Origin: Clostridiales bacterium
GTDB lineage: Bacteria; Bacillota; Clostridia; Lachnospirales; Lachnospiraceae
Direction of reading: 5' to 3'
DNA length: 57,281 nucleotides
Assembly (NCBI GenBank): GCA_012520645.1
Contig: JAAYNV010000025.1
Coordinates: 88,137 to 145,417 of the forward strand
The position numbers and the translations under genes are program-made. Every line of letters begins with the position of its first letter. The stretch's first letter is position 1. Below, piece after piece: positions 35,233 to 43,635 of this stretch. The notes under the pieces were generated by a model that saw nothing but the letters and a program-made list of their open reading frames with translations, made no database searches and was not told the DNA's origin.

Positions 35233-36426
35233 ATGAATATGAAAGAATATATCGACGAAGCAGAAGCGGCGCTTTTGCATACCTATAACCGGTATCAGGT
35301 TGTACTGGATCAGGGAGAAGGCGTGTATCTGTATGATATCGAAGGAAAAAAATATCTGGATTTTGTATCCGGCATTGCAGTGTTTGCACTGGGGTATCAG
35401 AATAAAGAATATAATGATGCGCTGAAGGCACAGATTGACAAGGTGATCCATACCTCCAACTATTATTATAATGTACCGGCTATTGAAGCGGCTAAAAAGT
35501 TAAAGAAGGTATCCGGTATGGACCGTGTCTTTTTTACAAACAGCGGTGCAGAAGCGATAGAGGGTGCCATTAAGGCAGCAAGGAAATATGCTTATTTAAA
35601 GGATGGTCAGACGGATCATGAGATTATCGCAATGGAGCATTCCTTTCATGGACGTACGATGGGAGCCTTATCTGTGACGGGGAATCCCAAGTACAGGGAA
35701 GCGTTTCAGCCGATGATTGGAAACATCCGTTTTGCACAGATCAATGATCTGGAAAGTGTCAAGGCACAGGTGACGGAGAAGACCTGTGCAATCCTGTTGG
35801 AAACGGTGCAGGGTGAAGGAGGCATTTACCCCGCAGAAGAGGAATTTCTGAAACAGGTGCGTGCACTTTGTGATGAAAAGGATATTCTGCTCATTCTGGA
35901 TGAAATCCAGTGCGGTATGGGACGGACCGGTACGATGTTTGCATGGCAGCGTTTTGGTGTGAAACCGGATATTATGACCACGGCAAAGGCACTTGGCTGC
36001 GGTGTTCCGGTGGGAGCATTCTTAATGACTGAAAAAGTGGGACAGCATTCCCTGACAAGCGGTGACCACGGTACGACCTACGGCGGTAATCCGTTAGCCT
36101 GTGCAGCAGTAAGTAAGGTGCTTGATTTATTTGAGGAGAATCATATTTTAGAAAATGTGAATTCGGTGGGAGAGTATCTGTCCCGCAAGCTGGATGAACT
36201 GGTGGAAAAATATGATGTGTTTACGGCGCACCGCGGAGTCGGTCTGATGCATGGACTGGTCAGCGGGCAGCCGGTTGGAGATATCATTAACCGTGCACTG
36301 AATAATGGTCTGATTCTGATCAATGCAGGTCCGAACATTATCCGGTTTGTACCGCCGTTAATTATTTCAAAGGAAAATGTAGATGACATGATTGCCATTC
36401 TGGAAAAAAGCATTGCAGAAGAATGA
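35233..36426 (+). CDS. argD: Acetylornithine aminotransferase
   Basis: A 397-residue class III PLP aminotransferase. YDIEGKKYLDFVSGIAVFALG, VFFTNSGAEAIEGAIKAARKY, HSFHGRTMGALSVTG, ILDEIQCGMGRTGTMFA and the PLP lysine in TTAKALGCGVPVGA match the family. It converts acetylglutamate semialdehyde to acetylornithine and closes the biosynthetic set in this operon. A solute-binding protein starts 42 bases later, and no terminator is visible between them. Confidence 0.95.
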   Translation: MNMKEYIDEAEAALLHTYNRYQVVLDQGEGVYLYDIEGKKYLDFVSGIAVFALGYQNKEYNDALKAQIDKVIHTSNYYYNVPAIEAAKKLKKVSGMDRVFFTNSGAEAIEGAIKAARKYAYLKDGQTDHEIIAMEHSFHGRTMGALSVTGNPKYREAFQPMIGNIRFAQINDLESVKAQVTEKTCAILLETVQGEGGIYPAEEEFLKQVRALCDEKDILLILDEIQCGMGRTGTMFAWQRFGVKPDIMTTAKALGCGVPVGAFLMTEKVGQHSLTSGDHGTTYGGNPLACAAVSKVLDLFEENHILENVNSVGEYLSRKLDELVEKYDVFTAHRGVGLMHGLVSGQPVGDIINRALNNGLILINAGPNIIRFVPPLIISKENVDDMIAILEKSIAEE

Positions 36427-36468
36427 TTATCATGCCATGACCGAAAAAACAGGGAAATGAGGTAATTT

Positions 36469-37830
36469 ATGGGATTTCGAAAACGCCTGACAGCACTGCT
36501 TTTCATGGGCTGTCTGCTTACGGCTGAGATGTTTTTCGGCAGCAGAGCCACAATGGAGCATCATGAAATGGGAAATGGGTCTTCCTTTTTTGCGAAGGAT
36601 ACTTTGTATTTCTGGTATACCGATGAGGCGCTGACGGATTTTGTGAACAGTGCGGCACTGGAATATTATGAGGAAACGGGCTGTCGTGTCGTACCGGAAA
36701 AACAGTCCGGTCTGGAATATCTGGAAGCAATCAATGAGGCTTCTTTGCGCGGAGACGTGATGCCGGATCTTTATGTTATAACCAATGATACTTTGGAAAA
36801 GGCAGCGCTTGCCGGATTTGCGGGTGAAATTGAAGCGGGAGCGGATGATACTTCGGTGTTCTGTCAGACGGCACAGGATGCTGTAACCTATCATGACAGA
36901 ATGGTGGGATATCCATTTTATTATGAGACGAGTGTTCTGTTATACAATAAAACCTATCTGATGGATGTGGCAAAGGCAGAAATTCAGGCAGAAGCAGTGG
37001 AGGTGGCAGAGTTTACGGATGCAGAGCTTGAGAAAGCGGCGCAGGAGAGACTTATACAGCTTATCCCGTCTACGCTGGAGGATATTCTGACCTTTTCCGA
37101 TAATTATGATGCACCGGATAATGTAGAGGCAATCTTTAAGTGGGATGTATCGGATATTTTTTATAATTATTTCTTTGTCGGTAACTACATGAAAACTGGT
37201 GGAGATACCGGAGATGATGCAGAACAGATCGATATTAATAACAGTCAGGTCCGGGATTGTATGCAGATGTATCAGGATTTGAATCAGTTCTTTTCGATTG
37301 ATGCAAAGGAAGTGAATTATGACCTGATTCTGCAGGAGTTTAAAGAGGGAAAAACGGTTTTTACGGTCGCGACAACAGATGCCATAGGCAGACTGGAGGA
37401 GGCGAAGAATGCCGGAGAATTTCCCTATGAATACGGAGTGGCAGAGCTGCCGGATATCCGTACAGAGCTTGAGACCAGAAGTCTATCCGTGACCAATGTG
37501 GTAGTGATAAACGGTTATTCTGAAAAAAAGAAGATGGCAAACGATTTTGCAAGATTCCTGACCGAGAAGAAGGCGGACAGCCTGTATGAACGAACCGGTA
37601 AGATTTCTGCCAGAGAGGGTATCCCTTATGAAAATAAAAATGTAGAGGCATGTATGGCAGAATATCGCGATTCCATTTCCATGCCGAAGCTGATTGAGAC
37701 AAGCAATTTCTGGATGCAGCTGGAAATCGGCTTTACGCAGATCTGGACCGGAGCGGATATCCAGACGGTACTGAATGAACTGGATGCACAGATGCGGGAG
37801 CAGTTAGCGGTTTCGGATGCGGCACAGTAG
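36469..37830 (+). CDS. Extracellular solute-binding protein (sugar-type), orphan
   Basis: A 453-residue exported binding protein of the family 1 (maltose-type) solute-binding fold. The N-terminus has a basic start and a hydrophobic segment; the cysteine in LLFMGC is followed by more hydrophobic residues, so lipoprotein processing is uncertain. The mature part begins DTLYFWYTDEALTDFVNSA and has DVMPDLYVITNDTLEKAAL and MVGYPFYYETSVLLYNKTYL, then VNGYSEKKKMANDFARFLTEKK-like late region. No permease or ATPase gene is adjacent. It follows argD closely and may share that transcript. Ligand unknown. Confidence 0.83.
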   Translation: MGFRKRLTALLFMGCLLTAEMFFGSRATMEHHEMGNGSSFFAKDTLYFWYTDEALTDFVNSAALEYYEETGCRVVPEKQSGLEYLEAINEASLRGDVMPDLYVITNDTLEKAALAGFAGEIEAGADDTSVFCQTAQDAVTYHDRMVGYPFYYETSVLLYNKTYLMDVAKAEIQAEAVEVAEFTDAELEKAAQERLIQLIPSTLEDILTFSDNYDAPDNVEAIFKWDVSDIFYNYFFVGNYMKTGGDTGDDAEQIDINNSQVRDCMQMYQDLNQFFSIDAKEVNYDLILQEFKEGKTVFTVATTDAIGRLEEAKNAGEFPYEYGVAELPDIRTELETRSLSVTNVVVINGYSEKKKMANDFARFLTEKKADSLYERTGKISAREGIPYENKNVEACMAEYRDSISMPKLIETSNFWMQLEIGFTQIWTGADIQTVLNELDAQMREQLAVSDAAQ

Positions 37831-37842
37831 GATCGACAGAAT

Positions 37843-37903
37843 AAAATCCAATCATCGGGAAACACTGTAAGAAAAATAGGAGGTTTCCCGATGATTGGAT
37901 TTT
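37843..37903 (+). promoter_or_regulatory. 21-bp perfect inverted repeat enclosing the DMT-transporter start codon
   Basis: Bases 37843-37863 are the exact reverse complement of 37883-37903, separated by a 19-base loop. The loop holds the AGGAG ribosome site, while the start codon (37891-37893) lies inside the right arm. The stem is followed by one further T (a run of five T ending at 37904), so in RNA it could act both as a terminator for the upstream gene and as a block on translation of the downstream one. Confidence 0.85.
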
Positions 37904-38322
37904 TGATTGCACTTTTATCCGGTGCCCTGATGAGTGTGCAGGGAGTTTTTAATACGCAGGTGACGAAAGGCTCAAGTATCTGGGTGGCAAATGTATTCGT
38001 ACAGCTGACAGCACTTCTGATCTGTCTGGGAGCATGGTTTGCAACAGACCGGACGAGTTTTGGTACACTGATGAAGATTGAACCGAAATATATGCTGCTT
38101 GGTGGTGTGATCGGAGCATTTATCACGTATACGGTTATTAAGGGCATGGAGATGCTCGGACCTGCAAAGGCAGTTATGCTTATTGTGATTTCACAGCTTA
38201 TTATTGCTTATCTGATTGAAGTGATTGGACTTTTCGGTGTGGAAAAGCAGCCGCTTTCCATGCGTAAGGTCATTGGCATGTGCGTTGCCATTGTGGGGAT
38301 TGTGGTATTTAAGTGGGAGTGA
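37891..38322 (+). CDS. Small DMT-superfamily transporter (DUF606/YdcZ-like)
   Basis: A 143-residue membrane protein with four or five hydrophobic segments: GFLIALLSGALMSVQGVFN, WVANVFVQLTALLICLGAW, MLLGGVIGAFITYTVI, AVMLIVISQLIIAYLIEVIG and VIGMCVAIVGIVVFKWE. This is the half-size drug/metabolite transporter type that works as a dimer. Substrate is unknown. AGGAGG is eight bases before ATG 37891, but both the site and the start are part of a strong hairpin. A terminator follows at 38371. Confidence 0.88.
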   Translation: MIGFLIALLSGALMSVQGVFNTQVTKGSSIWVANVFVQLTALLICLGAWFATDRTSFGTLMKIEPKYMLLGGVIGAFITYTVIKGMEMLGPAKAVMLIVISQLIIAYLIEVIGLFGVEKQPLSMRKVIGMCVAIVGIVVFKWE

Positions 38323-38347
38323 TTTTCTGTGTGCCTTTCAGGTTGCT

Positions 38348-38920
38348 TTATAAAAAGCACCTCTCAATACGCCGTCTCATATGTGCAGACGGCATTTTTT
38401 TATGTTTGTTGTTGGTACAGACAAATTTTCCCTGACACCGCATGCCGGCGGTATGAAAGAATTCATTCATGGCATGCAGTGCACCACGGCTCTGTCCGCA
38501 CAGCCAGGAAAAAGGAAAGGGTGTATTGCATGAGGTAAGCAGAATGTATTTCTGCTTATGGGACAGGCGGGGCTTTGGGAACGTGTCTGTCTCTTCCATG
38601 GCGGTTCCGTAAAGCCTGTCAAACAGATTTTTAACCGCGGCGGGGACATTTGCCCAGAATACCGGAGCCGCCAGAATAACCATATCACAGCTTTTGAGAC
38701 TGGCTTCTATCTTATGGATGGAATCCTGTTTGACACAGCTTCCGGTACGCAGACAGGCAAGACAGCCATTACAGTAATCAAGTTTTTCCTGATACAGGTC
38801 AATGCGTTCAATATAAAAACCGGCACGCTGTGCTGCAGCGATGGCAATTTTAAGCATGGCATCAGTCGTACCGTTTGGATGGGGGCTTCCATGAATGGCA
38901 AGCAATTTTTTTTCTGACAT
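38348..38920 (-). CDS. Flavodoxin-family NAD(P)H oxidoreductase
   Basis: A 190-residue flavoprotein. It begins LLAIHGSPHPNGTTDAML, the FMN phosphate loop, and has CNGCLACLRTGSC, a four-cysteine cluster like that of iron-sulfur flavoproteins and related quinone reductases, then MVILAAPVFWANVPAAVKNLFDR. The C-terminal region (LTSCNTPFPFSWL) is typical of multimeric flavodoxin reductases. It begins 19 bases after tetR and is probably its co-transcribed target, a usual arrangement for redox or drug stress responses. Confidence 0.88.
   Translation of the reverse strand: MSEKKLLAIHGSPHPNGTTDAMLKIAIAAAQRAGFYIERIDLYQEKLDYCNGCLACLRTGSCVKQDSIHKIEASLKSCDMVILAAPVFWANVPAAVKNLFDRLYGTAMEETDTFPKPRLSHKQKYILLTSCNTPFPFSWLCGQSRGALHAMNEFFHTAGMRCQGKFVCTNNKHKKMPSAHMRRRIERCFL
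38371..38401 (+). terminator. Terminator of the DMT transporter, inside the convergent flavoprotein gene
   Basis: GCCGTCT (38371-38377) pairs with AGACGGC (38387-38393), followed by A and seven T. It lies 49 bases past the DMT stop and within the 3' end of the oppositely oriented flavoprotein gene. Confidence 0.75.
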
Positions 38921-38939
38921 AGAGATCTCCTTTTATTTT

Positions 38940-39572
38940 TTATAAAGTAAGAATCGAACGATAAAGCAGCTTCACACCGTAGTCAAAAAATTCCTGTCTG
39001 TTCATCGAAAGTTCCTGACTGATGTAGGCTTCCTTTTGGGAGGCGGTATGAAGAAGACCCGAAAGCATTCCCCAGAAGGAAAAGATCGTGGGACCGATGG
39101 ACAGGTCCGGGCGAAGTTCATTTGCGGCTATGCCGTCCTCCAGAAATTGACGGAGCTTTTGATTGATGGCTTCCCCTACATCAAACGTTTCTTTTTCTTC
39201 CGGAAGATAATCCGGACTGGTGAAGTCAATATTGATTCTGGAAAGTGCAAGCTGAAAATAGAGTGGATATTCCTGTTCATAATCAAAAAGGCTCAAACAG
39301 ATTGCAAGGTAGCGGTCATAGGTGTTTTTATTTTGATCCAGAGCGGTAGAAAGTGACTCGTAGAGCTGTTTCATACTGTTTAGGACAAGTACACCGAGTA
39401 TTTCCTCACGGTTTTTAAAATATACATACAGAGTCGCTTTGCTGTAGCCCGCTTCTTTGGCAATATCATCCATGGAAACTCTTTCGATTCCTTTTTTCGT
39501 AAATAATTTCCGGGCTGCCTCAGCAATGTGTGCACGATGTGCACTGCGAGGTTCTTTTTTGCGTCGCGCCAT
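38940..39572 (-). CDS. TetR/AcrR family repressor
   Basis: A 210-residue regulator. The N-terminal helix-turn-helix is clear: IAEAARKLFTKKGIERVSMDDIAKEAGYSKATLYVYFKNREEIL split over residues 15-60, with the recognition helix in SKATLYVYF. The C-terminal ligand-binding part is all-helical and gives no clue to the ligand. GGAGG lies upstream of the ATG at 39572. A perfect palindrome overlapping its own promoter 17-41 bases upstream is the likely autoregulatory operator; the flavoprotein gene downstream would be controlled with it. Confidence 0.93.
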   Translation of the reverse strand: MARRKKEPRSAHRAHIAEAARKLFTKKGIERVSMDDIAKEAGYSKATLYVYFKNREEILGVLVLNSMKQLYESLSTALDQNKNTYDRYLAICLSLFDYEQEYPLYFQLALSRINIDFTSPDYLPEEKETFDVGEAINQKLRQFLEDGIAANELRPDLSIGPTIFSFWGMLSGLLHTASQKEAYISQELSMNRQEFFDYGVKLLYRSILTL

Positions 39573-39588
39573 AATAACGCCTCCTGAA

Positions 39589-39613
39589 ATAATTAAACTG
39601 TGAGTTTAATTAT
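39589..39613. promoter_or_regulatory. Probable TetR operator
   Basis: Two eleven-base arms, ATAATTAAACT and AGTTTAATTAT, form a perfect inverted repeat around GTG. It overlaps the -10 element of the tetR promoter and lies 17 bases before the tetR start, the usual arrangement for autorepression. Confidence 0.8.
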
Positions 39614-39637
39614 AGGGCGAGAAAAGAACGATGTCAA
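39609..39637 (-). promoter_or_regulatory. Consensus promoter of the tetR-flavoprotein operon
   Basis: On the minus strand TTGACA (39632-39637) and TATAAT (39609-39614) are both perfect and 17 bases apart. Such a strong promoter fits a gene pair that is normally held off by a repressor. Confidence 0.85.
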
Positions 39638-39706
39638 GAAGAAACAGTAAAATTCAGATGAAAGGTATGACGATAAATTTTGTTTGAAGGTTTTGACCGA
39701 TTTTTC

Positions 39707-39735
39707 TTGCAACTAAGGTTTAATTTATATACAAT
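39707..39735 (+). promoter_or_regulatory. Promoter of the comEA operon
   Basis: TTGCAA at 39707-39712 and TACAAT at 39730-39735 with 17 bases between, about 58 bases before the comEA start. Confidence 0.6.
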
Positions 39736-39793
39736 GAAGAAGTCAGCACACAGCACTTTATGGTACATGGTACGGTAAAGGAGCTATGTATAT

Positions 39794-40483
39794 ATGTATA
39801 GAAGACAGAAGAACTATAGGAAGAGTGCAGCACTGGCAGCAGGAATTGCCGCAGTGCTGTTTCAGATGGGATGCGCCAGACAGGCAGAGGGGCTGGTACT
39901 GGAAAACGGAGCTGTTCTTGAAGAGGAACGGATTGTATCGGCGGCAGAGGAAACAGCATCAGGGGACCAGGAGAGAACGGAAGAAGCGGATGTAAAGGCT
40001 GGGATAGAGAAGACATATGAGTCAGAACGTTACATCTATGTTCATATCTGCGGAGAGGTGGAAAATCCCGGTGTGTACCGAATGTATGAAGGCAGCCGGA
40101 TTTATCAGGCGATTGAGTGTGCGGGCGGCATGAAGCCCGAAGCCGCGGAGGATGCAGTCAATCAGGCACTTATCGTGCAGGATGGCATGATGGTGCGGAT
40201 TCCTTCCAGGGAAGAAGTGAAACAATCCGGGGTGCCGGAGCAGTTCGGTGTACTAAAGGATGCAGGCACAGCCGCAGTGGCATCGGATGGGCGCATCAAC
40301 ATCAATACGGCAACAGAAAGTGAATTGTGCACATTAAGCGGCATTGGGGAGAGCCGTGCGAAGAGTATTATACAGTACCGCACGGAACATGGCAGCTTTG
40401 GAAAAATTGAGGATATCATGAAGGTAGACGGCATCAAAAGCGGAGCATTTGCCAAAATAAGGGATGAAATTGTTGTAGAATAA
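39794..40483 (+). CDS. comEA: ComEA-type DNA-binding protein (SLBB + helix-hairpin-helix)
   Basis: A 229-residue exported protein. The N-terminus is a signal sequence with a possible lipobox ending MGC. Residues about 78-135 form a SLBB-like domain (YIYVHICGEVENPGVYRM, IYQAIECAGGM). The C-terminal 65 residues are the ComEA helix-hairpin-helix: ININTATESELCTLSGIGESR and AKSIIQYRTEHGSFGKIEDIMKV. ComEA binds incoming DNA at the cell surface during uptake. AAAGGAG ten bases before ATG 39794 supports the start. comEC lies four genes downstream, separated by a two-component system and a GerMN protein. Confidence 0.92.
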   Translation: MYRRQKNYRKSAALAAGIAAVLFQMGCARQAEGLVLENGAVLEEERIVSAAEETASGDQERTEEADVKAGIEKTYESERYIYVHICGEVENPGVYRMYEGSRIYQAIECAGGMKPEAAEDAVNQALIVQDGMMVRIPSREEVKQSGVPEQFGVLKDAGTAAVASDGRININTATESELCTLSGIGESRAKSIIQYRTEHGSFGKIEDIMKVDGIKSGAFAKIRDEIVVE

Positions 40484-40505
40484 TAGAAGGAGTATGGTTA
40501 TAAAA

Positions 40506-41195
40506 ATGGGAAAAAGAGTTCTGGTAGTGGATGATGAAAAACTGATTGTGAAGGGAATCCGTTTCAGTCTGGAGCAGGACGGCATGGAAGTGGATTGTGC
40601 TTATGACGGAGAAGAGGCACTAAATATGGCAAAAGCCGGAGAATACGATATGATTCTTCTGGATGTTATGCTTCCGAAGCTGACGGGCTTTGAAGTGTGC
40701 CAGCAGATCCGGGAATTTTCGAATGTGCCTGTCATCATGCTGACGGCAAAGGGAGATGACATGGATAAAATACTTGGTCTGGAATACGGAGCAGATGATT
40801 ATATTACGAAACCATTTAACATACTGGAGGTCAAGGCAAGAATCAAGGCGATCATGCGCAGAACCGGAAAGAAGGCAAAAGAGGGAGGACAGTCACAGGT
40901 AATTGAGAGTGGCGAAATGAAGTTAGATTGTGAGGGACGTCGCGTTTATATCAGTGAAAAAGAAGTCAATCTGACGGCGAAGGAATTTGATGTACTGGAG
41001 CTTCTTATTCTCAATCCGAATAAAGTATACAGCAGAGAGAGCCTGCTAAAAATCGTATGGGGAGCAGATTATCCCGGTGATGTGCGTACCGTGGATGTTC
41101 ATATCAGAAGACTGCGTGAGAAAATTGAAGCCAATCCGAGCGAGCCGAAGTTCGTGCATACCAAATGGGGTGTGGGATACTATTTTAAGCATTAA
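40506..41195 (+). CDS. OmpR/PhoB-type response regulator
   Basis: A 229-residue regulator. The receiver domain begins RVLVVDDEKLIVKGI with the acidic pair at D9-D10, phospho-acceptor D53 in LLDVMLPKLTG and lysine in DDYITKPFN. The winged-helix output domain has EVNLTAKEFDVLELLILNPNKVYSRE split across residues 150-180, then VWGADYPGDVRTVDVHIRRLR and the closing TKWGVGYYFK. ATG 40506 matches the usual N-terminus; ATG 40494 is also in frame but only one base from the AAGGAG site. The partner kinase follows 12 bases later. Confidence 0.94.
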   Translation: MGKRVLVVDDEKLIVKGIRFSLEQDGMEVDCAYDGEEALNMAKAGEYDMILLDVMLPKLTGFEVCQQIREFSNVPVIMLTAKGDDMDKILGLEYGADDYITKPFNILEVKARIKAIMRRTGKKAKEGGQSQVIESGEMKLDCEGRRVYISEKEVNLTAKEFDVLELLILNPNKVYSRESLLKIVWGADYPGDVRTVDVHIRRLREKIEANPSEPKFVHTKWGVGYYFKH

Positions 41196-41207
41196 TGGAG
41201 TCGGAAT

Positions 41208-42680
41208 ATGGAAAAGATCAAAAATCTTCTGGGCAGGGCAAAGCTGTTTCGGAGTTTAAAGGTGCGGATCTTTGTCATCATGCTGCTTGTGGGTGTGGTG
41301 CCGAGTTTTATTATAAAGCACGGCATTTTGGATAATTATGAGACACGTGCGATTGATGTGAGAAAATCGGATGTGCAGAATCAGCTGAAGATTCTGGCAA
41401 ATCATCTGATCACATATAATTATCTGCAGGATACGTCTTCTGAGGTCATTAATGCAGAGCTGGAACAGCTTTCCAATCTGTATGACGGTCGTGTGCTCAT
41501 CATTGACCGGAGCTTCAAAATTATCAAGGATACTTATGGTATCAGTGAAGGCAAGATCATTATTTCCGAGGAGGTCATGAAGTGTTTTCAGGGCACGGGA
41601 ATGTCCAATCATGATAAGGTCAACGGCTATATTGAAATGACGACACCAATCACTTCCGCTGTGCTTACACAGGATTTGACCGGAGGAAAGCCGGATAAAG
41701 AGGAAGTAGTCGGAGTCATGTTAATCAGTGTTTCTACGGATTCGATCGTGGCAACACAGGAGATTCTGAACAGAAAAGCGATGATCATAGAACTGATCAT
41801 GCTGCTTGTGTTAGTGGGAATTGCAGGGGTGCTTTCCACAGTACTGATCCGTCCGTTTGAGCGTGTGACACAGGCAATCAATGAGGTGAAGGCAGGATTT
41901 ACGGATGAACAGATTTCCGTGCCGGATTATCTGGAAACAGAGCATATTGTAGATGCTTTTAATCAGATGCTTGGCAGAATGAAGGTCCTGGATGATTCCA
42001 GGCAGGAATTTGTATCCAACGTTTCCCATGAGTTAAAAACCCCGATCACTTCCATGAAGGTACTTGCGGATTCCCTGCTGCAGCAGCCGGATGCACCGGT
42101 AGAACTGTATAAGGAATTCATGGTGGATATTGCAGATGAAATCGATCGGGAGAATAAGATTATTACCGATCTGCTGTCACTTGTGAAGATGGATAAAAAG
42201 GTGGCGGAATTAAATATTTCGTCGGCTCATATCAATGAGCTGTTAGAATTGATCTTAAAACGGCTCAGACCCATTGCCAGAAAACAGGATGTGGAGGTTG
42301 TGTTTGAAAGTGTGCGTCCGGTTACGGCAGAAGTTGATGAGGTGAAGTTTACTCTTGCGATTTCCAATCTGGTAGAGAATGCGATCAAATACAATAAACA
42401 GCATGGCTGGGTCAAGGTGCTTCTGGATGCGGATCATCAGTTTTTTACGGTGGAGATTTCGGATTCCGGTATCGGTATACCGGAGGATGTCATGGAGCAT
42501 ATTTATGAGAGGTTTTACCGGGTGGATAAATCCCACTCCAGGGAAATAGGCGGAACAGGACTCGGACTTGCTATTACGAGAAATGCCATTTTAATGCACA
42601 GAGGTTCCATTAAGGCAGAAAGCATTCCGGGAGAAGGGACTACGTTTGTAGTAAAGATGCCTTTAATTTATATCGCATAA
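41208..42680 (+). CDS. Membrane sensor histidine kinase
   Basis: A 490-residue kinase. Membrane segments at about 20-38 and 193-215 flank an extracytoplasmic sensor domain of about 150 residues. A HAMP linker follows (LIRPFERVTQAINEVKAG), then the dimerisation helix with the phosphorylated histidine H274 in VSHELKTPITSM, and the ATPase domain with AISNLVENAIKYNK, DSGIGIPEDVMEHIYERFYR and GGTGLGLAITRNA. It pairs with the response regulator just upstream. The architecture is like WalK/PhoR-type envelope sensors. The signal is unknown. Confidence 0.95.
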   Translation: MEKIKNLLGRAKLFRSLKVRIFVIMLLVGVVPSFIIKHGILDNYETRAIDVRKSDVQNQLKILANHLITYNYLQDTSSEVINAELEQLSNLYDGRVLIIDRSFKIIKDTYGISEGKIIISEEVMKCFQGTGMSNHDKVNGYIEMTTPITSAVLTQDLTGGKPDKEEVVGVMLISVSTDSIVATQEILNRKAMIIELIMLLVLVGIAGVLSTVLIRPFERVTQAINEVKAGFTDEQISVPDYLETEHIVDAFNQMLGRMKVLDDSRQEFVSNVSHELKTPITSMKVLADSLLQQPDAPVELYKEFMVDIADEIDRENKIITDLLSLVKMDKKVAELNISSAHINELLELILKRLRPIARKQDVEVVFESVRPVTAEVDEVKFTLAISNLVENAIKYNKQHGWVKVLLDADHQFFTVEISDSGIGIPEDVMEHIYERFYRVDKSHSREIGGTGLGLAITRNAILMHRGSIKAESIPGEGTTFVVKMPLIYIA

Positions 42681-42699
42681 TTTATAGTAGGAACAGAAA

Positions 42700-43617
42700 A
42701 TGAAAAAAATAAAAGGTTTTTGGGTTCTAGTGTGCTTGGTTTTTCTGGCAGGATGTGCCGGAGAGCGTGCCATAGAGGAAGGTATGCCGGTAGAACTTTA
42801 TTATCTGAATAAGTCAGAGACAAAGGTAACGCCACAGGAGTACCGGATGCAGTCGGATAAGCCGGAAGAGGCGGTAAAGGAACTGCTTTCGAGGCTTTCG
42901 GAGCAGCCGCAGGATCTGACATTAAAGCCGGCAATCGGTGGCAGTGTGAATGTACTGGAATATTCGATTACAGAGGGACAGCTGGTGCTTAAGTTTGATG
43001 AGCATTATAAAGAACTGTCTGCAACTACGGAGATTCTTACCAGAGCGGCGATTGTCCGCACTCTGACGCAGATACCGGGAATCGATTATGTATCCATGCA
43101 GATCCGGGAAGAAAATCTGACGGATGCTGCCGGAAATCCGGTCGGTGTCATGTCGGAGGATACATTCATAGACAATGCGGGGGCAGAAATAAATGCCTAT
43201 GAAAAGACAAAGCTCAGACTGTATTTTGCAGATGAGAGCAGAACCAAACTGATTGAAGCAGTACGTCCGAAAATCTATAACAGTAATATCTCCATGGAGA
43301 AACTGGTTGTGGAGGAATTGATACAGGGTCCCAATAATTCAGAGATTTATCCGACGATTAATCCGAATACCAAGGTGATCAATGTGACGGTCAAGGATGG
43401 GATCTGTTACGTGAATCTGGATGAAAATTTCCTCGTTCAGCCGTACAACGTATCTAATGAGGTAGCAATATTTTCGATTGTCAATTCTCTTGTGGAGCTG
43501 CCGAATGTCAACAAGGTACAGCTTTCCATTAACGGAAATACGGATGTTCTTTACAGAGAAAACGTCAGTCTGACCAAGGTGTTTGAACGTAATCTGGAGG
43601 TTGTAGGCAGCCTGTAG
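42700..43617 (+). CDS. GerMN-domain lipoprotein
   Basis: A 305-residue exported lipoprotein: KKIKGFWVLVCLVFLAGC gives a clear lipobox. Two GerMN-like repeats follow, about residues 30-150 (VELYYLNKSETKV, PEEAVKELLSRL, LVLKFDEHYKEL) and 165-300 (TKLRLYFADESRTKL, MEKLVVEELIQGP, ICYVNLDENFL). GerMN domains occur in the spore germination protein GerM and in lipoproteins next to sensor kinases such as LpqB. Being 19 bases after the kinase gene suggests it modulates the sensor; that is inference. Confidence 0.9.
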   Translation: MKKIKGFWVLVCLVFLAGCAGERAIEEGMPVELYYLNKSETKVTPQEYRMQSDKPEEAVKELLSRLSEQPQDLTLKPAIGGSVNVLEYSITEGQLVLKFDEHYKELSATTEILTRAAIVRTLTQIPGIDYVSMQIREENLTDAAGNPVGVMSEDTFIDNAGAEINAYEKTKLRLYFADESRTKLIEAVRPKIYNSNISMEKLVVEELIQGPNNSEIYPTINPNTKVINVTVKDGICYVNLDENFLVQPYNVSNEVAIFSIVNSLVELPNVNKVQLSINGNTDVLYRENVSLTKVFERNLEVVGSL

Positions 43618-43635
43618 GGAAAAGGGGGAATGAAT

